DNA of 64,000 bases from the NCBI GenBank assembly GCA_002256395.1, contig NKJG01000002.1, positions 1-64,000 of the forward strand, given 5' to 3'. The translations under genes were made by a program, and so were the position numbers. Below the pieces are notes generated by a model. It had not been told where the DNA came from. It was given only the letters and a program-made list of their open reading frames with translations, and made no database searches. Source of the DNA: Bacteroidetes bacterium B1(2017) (GTDB lineage: Bacteria > Bacteroidota > Bacteroidia > UKL13-3). Every line of letters starts with the position of its first letter. Within the stretch, counting starts at the first letter, position 1. Positions 51,487-62,900 of this stretch are shown in pieces.

Positions 51487-51924
51487 ATGAAACCAACCCA
51501 AACAGCAATTTTCTTACTCCTATTTATATGCCTGTTTTCTTGCCAAGAGGTTCAACGAAAATATGGCTCAAAGGAAAAATCACAGCTTGAAGCTTTTAAG
51601 AAAAAAGAAAAGTTTTTGATGGATACGAGTATTTTTTACCCTGGAATAGGTGACTCAACTAATAGGCCCCTTTTTACACAAAAAATTAACCTCGTTGCTG
51701 CCGATTTTGAGGAAGTTTTAAATAGTGGCAATCCAAGTGAAAAAGCTTTTCAAGAAAAAATTGGTATTGGGCTCGATCGATTTAAAGGACTTTATATAGA
51801 TACTGAAGATAGAGAGAGAATTGCGCATTATATGGAAGAACTAATGGATATTGTTGGTTTAGAAAGTTCTGGTGGCGCCTTAAATAACTTTGTATACGAC
51901 TCTGAAATACCTGGAGAATTGTAA
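51487..51924 (+). CDS. Small lipoprotein, possibly DUF4844-like
   Basis: A 145-residue protein. The N-terminus MKPTQTAIFLLLFICLFSC has a lipobox ending at Cys19 (LFSC), so it is a probable lipoprotein. The soluble part has ..GSKEKSQLEAFKKKEKFLM.., KIGIGLDRFKGLYIDTEDRE and DIVGLESSGGALNNFVYD. The last segment recalls small DUF4844-type proteins, but I am not certain. ATG 51487 is chosen over the frame from 51412, which would overlap the previous gene. Confidence 0.7.
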   Translation: MKPTQTAIFLLLFICLFSCQEVQRKYGSKEKSQLEAFKKKEKFLMDTSIFYPGIGDSTNRPLFTQKINLVAADFEEVLNSGNPSEKAFQEKIGIGLDRFKGLYIDTEDRERIAHYMEELMDIVGLESSGGALNNFVYDSEIPGEL

Positions 51925-51931
51925 TAGTAAA

Positions 51932-52138
51932 TTACGAAGACTTAGCCTGCCTCATTTTATGCATTCTATATTGTGTGCCGCATCTACGGCAGTTAATCCA
52001 TTCTTTTTGTAAACGCCCACATCGGTTGCACGATGCTACTTTTTTCATGGTTGGGTTCTTTATCCATTGCACCGCATAAACTAAGGCAGCTATAACAAAT
52101 AAAAGAGCCAAAAATAAAATATCACCAAGCTTTTTCAT
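51932..52138 (-). CDS. Small membrane protein with a C4 zinc ribbon
   Basis: A 68-residue protein. An N-terminal helix (LGDILFLALLFVIAALVYAV) precedes a four-cysteine ribbon CNRCGRLQKEWINCRRCG (two CxxC knuckles), with a basic tail (RMHKMRQAKSS). This looks like a membrane-tethered zinc-ribbon protein of unknown function. It is convergent with the small lipoprotein gene. It lies past the terminator of pepT on the same strand, so it is probably a separate unit. Confidence 0.7.
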   Translation of the reverse strand: MKKLGDILFLALLFVIAALVYAVQWIKNPTMKKVASCNRCGRLQKEWINCRRCGTQYRMHKMRQAKSS

Positions 52139-52180
52139 GTGCAATTGTTTACTGGCAAATCTATTGATAAATACTCACAA

Positions 52181-52220
52181 AAAAAGGGTAAAGCCCATTA
52201 TAGGCTTTACCCTTTTTTTT
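52181..52220. terminator. Intrinsic terminator downstream of pepT
   Basis: AAAAAGGGTAAAGCC and GGCTTTACCCTTTTT form a perfect stem with a 7-base loop, with A-runs left and T-runs right. It ends minus-strand transcription of pepT and separates it from the zinc-ribbon gene. Confidence 0.92.
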
Positions 52221-52232
52221 GTATTTAATTCC

Positions 52233-53474
52233 TTATGCTTTTATGCTTAAGGCCAAAATATTGGCACACACTTCTACCGCTTTTTCCATGTCTTGTACAC
52301 TCACATATTCTTGTTTGCTATGTATTCCCATTTCACCTGTAAATATATTGGGGCAGGGCAATCCCATAAACGATAGGCGAGAGCCATCTGTTCCTCCTCT
52401 AATGTTTTTTATTTCTGGTTTTAGTCCGCTAAGCTTATATGCTTCTTCGGCTATAGCCATTACATGTGGTTGCTGATCCAATATTTCACGCATATTGCGG
52501 TACTGCTCTTGAACCTTTATACTATACGTTGCACCAGGGAATTTTGCAATGGCTTCTTGAGCCAAGGTTTCCAATCTTGCTTCATACTCGGCTAGTTTGG
52601 CGGTTACAAAATCTCTAACAATAAACTGCACTTTAGCTTCTTCTAATCCGCCTTCCATATGCACTGGGTGCACAAAACCTTCGTATCCTTCTGTTTGTTC
52701 AGGGCACCAAGTATCGGCAGGCAATAGGCTCATAAAATAGGCAGCTACTTTTTGTGCATTTACCATTTTGTTTTTGGCATAACCTGGGTGGGCACTAATA
52801 CCGCAGAAGCTTACCGTGCATCCATCTGCCGAAAACGATTCTCCTTCCAAATGTCCGCGTTCTCCACCATCTAAGGTATAGCCAAAATCGGCAGCTAATT
52901 TTGCCATGTCAATCTTATTTACACCTCTACCAATCTCTTCATCAGGAGTAAATATAATCCGCACCTTGCCATGCTCCACACTTGGGTTTTCTACCAAGTA
53001 TTTTGCCAAATCCATAATAATAGCAACACCTGCCTTATCATCAGCTCCTAAAAGGGTTTTACCTGAGGCTGTAATAATATCGTCGCCTATTCTTTCTTTT
53101 AAATAACCATGTCTGCTAGTGCTAATTACCACACTTTCGTCATCTGGTAAAACAATATCAGCCCCGGTATAATTTTTATGCAAAATAGGTTTCACATCTG
53201 TGCCACTGCAATCTGGTGCAGTATCCACGTGTGCGCAAAAACAAATAACAGGTGCTGTTTTGTTTGTGTTAGCTTCTATGGTTGCATAAACATAGCCGTG
53301 TTCGTCTAAATGCGCATCGCTAATTCCAAGCTCCAATAATTCCTGAACCAACATACGGCTCAAGTCTTTTTGCTTCATGGAGGATGGTTGAGTATCAGAA
53401 TTTGGATCGGCAGTAGTATCTACTTGCACATAGCGCATAAAGCGATCGGCAACGCTACTTTTATAATTATTCAT
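52233..53474 (-). CDS. pepT: Peptidase T (tripeptide aminopeptidase, M20 family)
   Basis: A 413-residue zinc peptidase. It has FCAHVDTAPDCSG (metal-binding His and Asp), TLLGADDKAGVAIIM (bridging Asp), FTPDEEIGRG (catalytic and metal Glu), AHPGYAKNKMVNA and NIRGGTDGSRLSFMG. The length is normal for PepT (~410). It releases the N-terminal residue of tripeptides in the cytoplasm. It lies 10 bp downstream of the YbjQ gene on the same strand and ends at a strong terminator. Confidence 0.96.
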   Translation of the reverse strand: MNNYKSSVADRFMRYVQVDTTADPNSDTQPSSMKQKDLSRMLVQELLELGISDAHLDEHGYVYATIEANTNKTAPVICFCAHVDTAPDCSGTDVKPILHKNYTGADIVLPDDESVVISTSRHGYLKERIGDDIITASGKTLLGADDKAGVAIIMDLAKYLVENPSVEHGKVRIIFTPDEEIGRGVNKIDMAKLAADFGYTLDGGERGHLEGESFSADGCTVSFCGISAHPGYAKNKMVNAQKVAAYFMSLLPADTWCPEQTEGYEGFVHPVHMEGGLEEAKVQFIVRDFVTAKLAEYEARLETLAQEAIAKFPGATYSIKVQEQYRNMREILDQQPHVMAIAEEAYKLSGLKPEIKNIRGGTDGSRLSFMGLPCPNIFTGEMGIHSKQEYVSVQDMEKAVEVCANILALSIKA

Positions 53475-53484
53475 GGAGTTATTA

Positions 53485-53805
53485 TTAACCTAATTTTACA
53501 GCGGTTCCGCTTATAGAAACCATTAGCATACTTCCTCTTTGTCCAAGAGTTTCATAATCTAAATCTACACCCACAATGGCATCAGCGCCTCTTAGTCTGG
53601 CTTCTATTTCAATTTCTTCTAGAGCTTTTTCTTTTGCCTCGCGCAATACTTTTTCATATCCGTTTGCTCTACCGCCAATAATATCTCTTATACCGGCAAA
53701 GAAATCTTTAAATAAATTGGCTCCTAAAATAACTTCTCCAGTTACAATTCCTTTGTACTCGGTAATTTGTCTTCCTTCAACTGTTGGGGTGCTTGTAATA
53801 ATCAT
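53485..53805 (-). CDS. YbjQ family (UPF0145) heavy-metal-binding-domain protein
   Basis: A 106-residue protein of the UPF0145/YbjQ family. It starts at [19 protein letters not shown], with [18 protein letters not shown] and the conserved [19 protein letters not shown] ending in MVSISGTAV. The family forms pentameric small proteins of unknown role. ATG 53805 matches the family N-terminus; a longer frame to 53838 adds a non-conserved leader. It is immediately upstream of pepT. Confidence 0.92.
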   Translation of the reverse strand: MIITSTPTVEGRQITEYKGIVTGEVILGANLFKDFFAGIRDIIGGRANGYEKVLREAKEKALEEIEIEARLRGADAIVGVDLDYETLGQRGSMLMVSISGTAVKLG

Positions 53806-53973
53806 ATGGTTTTTATTTTGTATGTGCCAAAGATGCATAGATTTCTATTAAAAAGAAAATTTGTTCCATAGGCTGGAAATGGATTTGTTAAACGGCAAAA
53901 ATTAAGAATATTTTAAGGTAATAAAATGGTTTTCAGTAAGTATTGGCGTACCTTTCACCAAAATTAAGTGTGC

Positions 53974-56574
53974 ATGAGAAAGTTTTTCTTTTCCCTTTTC
54001 ATATTGCTTTCGGTTCAGGGCTTTTCTTTAACTACACCTACTTTACAATCTCCTAGCAATGGGGTATCCTTTGTAAGGTTTGATATGTTTATGAGTTGTG
54101 GCTCTGTTACAGGTGCTAAAGGATATCAATTTGATTTTGATACGGTGCCAACTTTTAATAGTATAAACCATAAGCGTGATACTAATTCGTATTCATACGT
54201 GTATTCACCCGCCTTGCGTTTAAATAGAACCTATTATTGGCGTGCTAGAGCGTATGCTCCTGGCGATACCTCTGCTTGGTCTGGTTATTATAGTTTTTCT
54301 ACACTTGGTGGCAATACTTCCTTGCAGCAACCTTCCAACAATTCTACTGGTGCCATTGTAAATTTCTATGCTTCTTCTACAGGTTCATTACCTACCATTT
54401 TTTATCAATTTGAAGTTGATACTGCTGCTAATTTAAGTTCGTTCAAAAAGAAAGTTATTACGCGTAATCTAAGTTATTTTGATGATTCAACCCTCTTTGA
54501 TTATGGTAAAACTCTTTATTGGCGTGCGCGCTCCTATTCTAATTTAGGCGATACACTTGGCTGGTCGGGTATAAATAAATATACTTTTCACCAAGCACCT
54601 GTTTTAAATGCAAGTACTACTTTGTATATGGTTGATCCTAGAATAACTCCCAACTGGACAAATGCAGGCATATCTTCTATTGAATTGCAATTAGATTCTA
54701 GTAGCGGTTTTAATACTAGTCGCTTACAAACCAAAATAGTTGCACCTGGTATTATTCAAGATTCTTTTATCAATTTGTCTTTTGGCAAATATTATTTTTA
54801 TAGGATACGTGCCTTGTATAAAGGGCATGTTTCACAATGGTCAATTACCCAAGCCATTCAGGTGTATGCAAATGGAAATATTAATGGCCCAACAAATGGT
54901 TCTACAGTTTATGGCTTAACTACTAATTTTGGCTGGCGACAATTAAATGGTACGCAAATACAATTTAAGTTGTTTGCCGATTCCGCCGAAACACAAGTGT
55001 TGAAAGACACTATAACTGTTGGTTCAAATTATACTTTTAAAGGACAATTTGTTCTAAACAAATGGTACCATTTTAAAATGCGCTATTTACATGCTTTAGA
55101 TACAGCTGCTTGGCTAACGGCTCATTTCAAAACCTATACGGGTCAATTAAATTTAGGTACACCTAGTTTTAATTCAACCAAAATTGCAGTGCGTCCAAGA
55201 TTAAATTTTAGGAAACAAACTTGGGGAACATCACATGTTATGGAAGTGGATACCGGTTCGGTATTTCCAGCAGTTCATAGTTCACATTATATTCGAATGG
55301 TAGATAGTTTTAAATACGATGGTTCCTATTACCATTATATAGATACCACTTTAATATATGCCCAAAAATATGTTTGGCGTGTATATGCAATTATGGGTTC
55401 AGATACTGCCGAGGCAACAACTTCATCCTTCACAACTGCAGCGGCTCCTACAAATTATTTCCCTCAAAATAATTATATCGGTACCGGACCATCAACCAAC
55501 GGATTAGCAACAGGTATTGCCGGTTCAAGCCTTATTCAATGGGAGTTAGATACTACCTTAAGTTTTAATTCACCTAAATATATTACGGGTACAGATCCTC
55601 ATGTTCCTGATGATTTTACTCCTGCTTACGTGGGTTTAAACTTTAGTCCCGATTTAGATTTTGAAAGCAAATATTATTGGCGAGCTCGTTGCATAAATGT
55701 GGTGGATACTAGCGATTGGTCAGTGCCATTTAATTTTATTACTACCCAACAAGTTTGGCTTAGTACACCTGCAAATGCCACAACTAATCTTGGTCTGAGC
55801 CAAACTTTAACTTGGGGTGTTCAAGGTAGTGTAAGTGAATTAAGGTATCAATATCAAGTTAGCCCAGATTCTAATTTTGTTGCAACTCCATTAATGACTC
55901 TCCCTGTAAACACCTCACCAAGTGCCACCATAAGTTGCCAATATGCTACTAAGTATTATTGGCGTGCAAGAGCCTTTCATACAAAAGATACCAGCAGTTG
56001 GTCGCTAGTAAATTGGTTCAGCACCGTAAATGCACCTGTTGTTGGAATTCCACAATTAATTTCTCCTGCCAATGCAGCCTCAAATTTAACGGTTGGTCCT
56101 GTTATATTAGGTTGGTCTAATAGTAGCAATGCTCTTAGTTACGATGTTCAAGTTGGTAATGATGTAAATTTTACCAATGTATTAGCAAGTGGAAATGCCC
56201 TAGGAACTGCAAGTCAGTTTAGTGGGGGCGCTGCGCATACACGTTATTATTGGCGAGTTAGAGGAAGAAATGGAACAATAACCAGTAATTGGTCTGTTGT
56301 ACGATGGTTTGAATTTGGTGCAGCTGCCGCAGTTGAGGAACAAGATTTAAAGAATCTTGTGCGGATATATCCAAACCCTACTTCTCAATCATTTAAGATA
56401 GATTTGGAGGGAGAATTTTCTGTAATCGTTTATGATATTCAAGGCAAACTAATTCTTGAATCTAAAGGTGCCAATCACAGCGAAATAAATACATCCACTT
56501 GGCAAGCAGGTATCTATTTCTTAAATCTCAATAAAGGAACGCAAAGCCACATTCAAAAGATTGTCATACAATAG
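53974..56574 (+). CDS. T9SS type A cargo protein with eight fibronectin-like modules
   Basis: A 866-residue secreted protein. Signal peptide MRKFFFSLFILLSVQGFSLT is followed by about eight tandem ~95-residue modules. Each has a core of (Y/K)YYWRARA...DTS-x-WS, near bases 54230, 54515, 54790, 55060, 55370, 55672, 55955 and 56242; two copies keep only part of the motif. The C-terminal T9SS type A domain is VRIYPNPTSQSFKID..AGIYFLNLNKG..QKIVIQ. The repeats look like fibronectin type III-like or Ig-like surface modules. ATG 53974 is chosen over GTG 53968 because it starts the signal peptide. No catalytic motif was found. Confidence 0.87.
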   Translation: MRKFFFSLFILLSVQGFSLTTPTLQSPSNGVSFVRFDMFMSCGSVTGAKGYQFDFDTVPTFNSINHKRDTNSYSYVYSPALRLNRTYYWRARAYAPGDTSAWSGYYSFSTLGGNTSLQQPSNNSTGAIVNFYASSTGSLPTIFYQFEVDTAANLSSFKKKVITRNLSYFDDSTLFDYGKTLYWRARSYSNLGDTLGWSGINKYTFHQAPVLNASTTLYMVDPRITPNWTNAGISSIELQLDSSSGFNTSRLQTKIVAPGIIQDSFINLSFGKYYFYRIRALYKGHVSQWSITQAIQVYANGNINGPTNGSTVYGLTTNFGWRQLNGTQIQFKLFADSAETQVLKDTITVGSNYTFKGQFVLNKWYHFKMRYLHALDTAAWLTAHFKTYTGQLNLGTPSFNSTKIAVRPRLNFRKQTWGTSHVMEVDTGSVFPAVHSSHYIRMVDSFKYDGSYYHYIDTTLIYAQKYVWRVYAIMGSDTAEATTSSFTTAAAPTNYFPQNNYIGTGPSTNGLATGIAGSSLIQWELDTTLSFNSPKYITGTDPHVPDDFTPAYVGLNFSPDLDFESKYYWRARCINVVDTSDWSVPFNFITTQQVWLSTPANATTNLGLSQTLTWGVQGSVSELRYQYQVSPDSNFVATPLMTLPVNTSPSATISCQYATKYYWRARAFHTKDTSSWSLVNWFSTVNAPVVGIPQLISPANAASNLTVGPVILGWSNSSNALSYDVQVGNDVNFTNVLASGNALGTASQFSGGAAHTRYYWRVRGRNGTITSNWSVVRWFEFGAAAAVEEQDLKNLVRIYPNPTSQSFKIDLEGEFSVIVYDIQGKLILESKGANHSEINTSTWQAGIYFLNLNKGTQSHIQKIVIQ

Positions 56575-56908
56575 GTCATTCCTTTCTGAGGCTTATTCTA
56601 ATTTCAAGTTTGAATGAATGTTTAATCTAAAATTTATTTCGTGTTTATGCCATTCGAATAAATTATTCGCAATTTAAATTATATTTTAGCTATTCAAATA
56701 AGCTTTTCGCTTGCTTTGTTTGGCTACTTTTCCTCAAAATGTCCAAATTATCTCCTTTTTTAGACATAAAAATTAAAATATTCTTAATTTTTTCTTACTG
56801 ATAATCAGTAGTATTATGTCATATTCAGCTATTTGATTTCTTTAAAAAGGTTTGAGTTGTTGTAAATGGTATTTAAGTGGTTTATATTGGTGTATAAATT
56901 GCTAGAGT
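56575..56908. other. Intergenic region before the giant PKD gene
   Basis: 334 bp, very AT-rich, with no gene. It contains a 15-bp inverted repeat TACTGAT-A-ATCAGTA at 56796-56810. A weak Bacteroidota-type promoter candidate has TTG at 56860-56862 and TATATTGG at 56883-56890 (one mismatch to TAnnTTTG), close to the ATG at 56909. No terminator hairpin for the T9SS gene on the left was found. Confidence 0.4.
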
Positions 56909-59900
56909 ATGAAACATAAATTACTACTTACTTTAGCCTATGTACTATTTACCCTGTTTTTCTCAAGTAATCTGGCCTTTTCGTGCACCAATTTAACGCC
57001 CAATTTTTCAGTGTCTATTGCGGCGGGGTGCAATTATCCACGTTTATTAACCATAACTAATTCTTCAACAGGAAGTTTAGCTGCGGGTAGCAGTTATATC
57101 TGGAAATTGAATGGAGTTAGGTTTGACAGTACCAATGGATTAGGCCCGGTTGCAAATTATTTAATTCCAGGTCCCGGCTTATATGTGTTTAAGGTTATAG
57201 CGAGAACTGCTGGCAATTGCTACGATTCTACAAAAACTGTAACCTTATCCTTAAGTGGATCAACTCCTAAGATTTATAATCAGAATAGTGTGGCCACATT
57301 TACCCCAAGTTGGACCAATTGTATCATAAACCCTCTAGCGCCAAGCTTTTTCTATATAGAAATTAGCTCGCCAGATACCTTAAAAAATTACCGCATTATT
57401 TGGGGAGATGGAATGCCAGATAATTCAGGATTACAATTAATTCCACCCAGTACTATTGCGCATACTTACAATACTTTAGGAATTTTTACTCCTAAAATAA
57501 TTGTCAATAATGGTTCTTGTTACGATACTGTTTATGGAAGTGTAATGAATCTTAGACCTGTAAGTACCTCCATTAGACCTCTACCAGCTGGGCAATTGGC
57601 AGGTTGTGCTCCGCATGCTATTACCTTTATGGATTCTACTCAAAATGCTTTTCCAGGAACCATCCTAACATGGAACTTTGGAGATGGAACTATTATAACC
57701 AGAAATTGGACGCAAGCGAATACTCCAATTAGTCATGTGTACCAAAAACAAGCAGTTGCTAATTGTATTTTTACGGTTTCCTTAAGTGCTTTTAATCCAA
57801 ATTGTAATACAGGGAATAATTCTACCTATTCTATTTCACCCATTTTAATTTTTGATGTGGATGTAGCTAATATTGGTATTCCTGCAACCTTGTGTAATTT
57901 GGCTCGAACCTATACCTTAACCAATACCTCGGTTAATAATTGTATAACAGGCCAGCGTTTATATTATTGGGATTTTGGCGATGGTACTAACACCGGTTGG
58001 ATTATGAGTAAAGGCTCTCAAACGCATACCTTCCCCGATTTTGGCACCTATACCATTATGTTAATTGATAGTAATGCTTGTGGATCGGATACAATTTTTA
58101 AAACGATAATTGCTAATCAGCCACCTCAGCCTAAATTACTCACCAGTAATAAATTTGGATGTGCACCGCTTACGGTTACGCTTACAGATACTTCTACTAT
58201 TGGATCGGGAATAACACGTAGCTGGACATTTACTGGAACCACACCAACTACTGCAGGAAATGTGGGTACTGTAACAAGAACCTTTAATTTGGCTGGAACT
58301 TATATTGTGACCGAAACAGCTAGTAATGTTTGTCAGGCAAATGTGGTGGCAAGAGATACTATTCGTGTGTATGCAAAGCCAATTATTTCAGTATCCGGAA
58401 TTCAATCGGGATGTGTTCCTTTAAGTTTTACGCCTGTAAATAATAGTACTCGAATGTCGCCTAATGCAAAATATTTATGGACATTTGGAAATGGTGTTCA
58501 ATCTATATTAAGAAATCCTGGACCTGTTACCTATGTTAATCCAGGTGCATATACCATTAAGTTAGTAATTACTGATACTTGCGGAAGCGATTCAATGTTA
58601 TTTACCGTAAATGCTTATGGTATACCCAAAAGTTATTTCCTAAGCGCACCTGCTTGTCATGGCGATACAAGCGTATTTGCAAATGCTTCTACCATTCCAA
58701 CGGGTGATTTTATTAGCACCTATCGCTGGTATTTTGGTAATGGCGATAGCAGTACAAGTTCATCGCCACTATATATTTATCCCAATGCGGGTAATTATTC
58801 GGTTCGTTTATTAATTACTACCGACAAAGGCTGTTTTGATGATTCAACCAGTGGTGTAAGCATTCAAACTAAACCTATTTTAAGTGCCAATGCAACTCCT
58901 AGTATTATTTGTAAGAACAATACCGTACTCCTACAAGGTACAGCCACTACCTTAATTGGAACCCTTCAAAAGGTTTATTGGGTGGTAAACGGACCTGGTA
59001 TTTCGGATACCTTACTTTACACGGATACATCTTATAAATTTACTGTTATTGGTGATTATCAACTACGTTTTGAGGCAAATAATAGTATTGGATGTAAGAA
59101 TGTTTTATTACGAAACATTTCTGTAAAACCTTTGCCTATTGCTAAATTAACAATAAGTAATGCCTGCGTTCAATCTTCTATTCTCATAAAAGATAGTTCT
59201 AGTGTATTAAGTGGAAATAGCATAGATAAATGGTTATGGAATATTCCTAGTCAAACCTATACCTCTGTTAACCAAAATACCTCCTATGTTTTTCCAACGG
59301 CAGGTACGTATTGGATAAGGCTAACTGTAGGTACTAATTATAATTGTTATAGTACTGATTCAAGTTTAGTAACGGTGTATCCAAAACCAATTGCAGTTGT
59401 AAGTTTTGCCAATTCAATTTGTAAATATGATACCTTAAGCATACTCAATTCATCAAGCAATGGCCAAACGTATACCTTCAATTTTGGAGATGGAAGTCCT
59501 ATCATAAATGTACTTGGAAATGGTACACAAAAGAAAGCTTTTGATACTGTAAATACGTTTACCATTCAAACCATTGCCATATCTGCGCAAGGATGTAGAG
59601 ATACCACCAATTCAAACGTAAGTGTAAGAGATTTGCCTAAAGCCAAATTTATTTCTGTTGATTCTGTGGCCTGTGCTCCGAATGTGTTTTCATTTGTTAA
59701 TCAAAGCACCCATGCATCCAATTATATGTGGTATGTAAATTCTGTTTTTGCCAGCACCCTAGCAAATTTGCCTGCTCAAAATATTACTTTAAGTAATCAA
59801 AATTCAACCATAAAATTAGTCGCACTAAGTCCTTTTGGTTGTAGGCCAGATACTCTTTCAAAACAAGTTTTTACGTATCCCAATCCAGTAGCTGCTTTTT

Positions 59901-62900
59901 CTAATTCAATAGATTCTGGATGCGCCCCATTAACAGTTACTTTCTTAAATAATTCTATTGGTGCCAGTAATTTTAATTGGAAATTAGGTGGCTCAGGTAT
60001 TTCCATAACTACAAGTCCTACCGCCACTTTTCCAGGATCTCAAACTATGGATAGCGTATTTACCATTCAATTGGTATCTATGAATGTATATGGTTGTAAA
60101 GATTCTATTATACATACTGTAAAAACATTACCCCAACCAATAAGTGCCTTTACCTCGAATGTGCTTGCCGGTTGTGCTCCATTAAATGTATCTTTTCAAT
60201 CAAGCTCCGTGCATCAATATGGTGGAACTTTTAGCAATATTGGTCATTATTGGCGCTTTGGAAATGGAGATACAAGTTCTTTGGCCAATCCAACAAGCGC
60301 ATTCATAGCTTCCAAAACAATTGATACGAGCTATGCCATTCAGTTAATTTCAAGTTCTAAATTTGGATGTAAAGATACCAGCACTGGTACTATAACTGTT
60401 TTTGCGAATCCTTTGGCTCAATTTAGTTTGAACCAAGTTTCTGGATGTACTCCATTAGCGGTTAATTTTACCAATCAAAGTGTACCAAATGGAACAGGAA
60501 GTATTGGTGGAATGAGTCAAATTTGGACCCTTTCAAATGGCTTAAATTATTTCACTCGAGATGTTTCAAGTACCTTTATGGCTGGTGTATTGAGAGATTC
60601 TAGTTACCAAATAAAACTTAGAGTATCTAACCAATTGGGTTGTGTTGATTCAATAACAAAAAGTGTTTTGGTTCACCCAAGTCCAATTGCACAAATGGCA
60701 GCACCAGCTATTGTTTGTGCCAACGATTCTTTTGCCATTACAAATAGTTCTAGTTTAGGATATACGTACCAGTATTTATTTAGTGATAGCACCAACCAAG
60801 TAACTACCAATTCAATGCAAGTAGTTAAGCGAATTTTTTCTAATACTGGTTTACAAACATACCAAATGAAGGTTGTTTCGGCTTTTGGTTGTAGAGATTC
60901 ATTTTCTAGGCAGGTAGATGTGAAGCCACTACCGAGTGCAAATTTTAGTGTAAATGATACCATTGCGTGTGCACCCAAAACATTTAGTTTTATAAATACC
61001 TCTCAAAACGGTTCTAGTTTCCTATGGAGAGTTGCTGGGAGTTTGCTAGGTAATGCAATTACATTACAGGATACCACGCTTTGGCAAGCCTCACAAAATT
61101 TGCCTATTCAACTATTAGTTACAAGCATTTTTGGATGTAGGCCAGATTCTATTCAAAAAAATATTCGAACCTATGCCAATCCTACAGCTTTGTTTTCATC
61201 GAGCAAAGATTCTGGGTGTGGGCCATTGCCTATTGTATTTACCAATCAATCATCTGGAAACGCTAGTAATGTATGGCGCATTGGTTCGGTTCAAAGCAGT
61301 ACTCTTGTAAATTTTAGCCATGAATTTTTGGCCTCCCAACAAAATGATAGTACCTATTTGGCTAGTTTAATTGTTACAAACTCAAATGGATGTAAAGATT
61401 CACTTACTAAGAATATTCATGTGTTTCCTAAACCTTCAAGTATCTTTACCACTCCTAGCTTAGCAGCTTGTGCACCGCTAAGTCTGCAGCTTAGCAACCA
61501 ATCCATACATAATTATGGAGGTGGTTTTTCGAACCTAGGCTTTAAATGGAATTTTGGTTCAAACGATACTTCTAACCTAATTGCTCCATCTAGGGTTTTA
61601 CTTGGTTCAAACAGTATTGATACCAATTATATAGTAACATTGATTGCACAAAGTAGATTTGGATGTTTAGATACCAGCCAAAAAACGATTACTGTTTATG
61701 CACGTCCTAAAGCCGATTTTACACCAAGTTTAGTAGAAGGTTGCACACCTTTAGCAGTAAGCTATTTTAACCAAAGTTTGCCAAATGGCTCGGGAAATTT
61801 ATTAGGCATGAGCTATTCTTGGAAATTAGGAAATGGTGCAACAAATACGAGCAGCAATGCACAGGCAAACTATGTTGCTGGTGTTTTGTTAGACAGCACC
61901 TATTCGGTTCAATTAATAGCCATGAATGAAAATGGTTGCCGAGATTCGGTACAGAAAAACATTTTGGTTCATCCACAACCGCTAGCTCAATTTAGTAATA
62001 CTGCTACTATTTGTGCAGAGGATAGCCTGGTTTTACAAAACCAATCAATTTTAGGAAATACTTTTCAATGGGCTTTTAGTGATAGTATTTATACTCTAAA
62101 CCAAACGGGTATTCAATCTACCAAAAAGGTATTTACCCAAAGTGGTGTAAAAGGTATTCATTTAGTGTGTACAAGTGTTTATGGTTGCAGAGATACCGCC
62201 AATGGAAGTGTATTAGTTAGGGCATTGCCAAGGGCCCAGTTTAGCGTGAATGATACCATTGGTTGTGTGCCTGTTAATTTTAGTTTTTCAAATTCTTCGG
62301 TAAATTCTGCTTCCTATTTATGGCGCTTAAATGGTTCTACAATAAGCAATGCCACTATTTTAGCCGATACTTTATTTACTCAGAGCAATATTCAAGTGGG
62401 TATTCAACTTATTGCTCAAAGTGCTTTTGGTTGCCGACCAGATACGGTGAATAAAACCATTTATACCTTTCCAAAACCAAGTGCGGCATTTGTGAGCACA
62501 GCAGATAGCGGTTGTGGTCCACTTCAAGTAATTATGCTGAACCAATCGTTGAACCAAACCCAAAACCTTTGGAGTATGGGAAATGGTTTGCAAAGTCAGC
62601 TTGTAAATCCTTTTGCCATCTATATGCCAAGTGCCCAAAATGATTCTATATATGCGGTAAAATTAAAGGTTGTAAATACGCATGGTTGTACCGATTCAAC
62701 TCAAAAAAACATACGTGTATATCCTATTCCAGAAAGTAAGTTTGTTGCAAATACCACTGAGGGATGTGGCCCATTAGCCATTACATTTACCAATCTTTCA
62801 GACCACAAATATGGAGGTGCCTTAGCCGATTTACATAGTGTTTGGTATACAGATGGAATTGATTCAACACTGATTACACATAAAAGCAATGTGTTTTATG

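Noticed and set aside
59347-62889. Several short minus-strand frames inside the giant PKD gene
   Set aside because: All are antisense to a clearly coding frame with PKD motifs and have no recognisable features.
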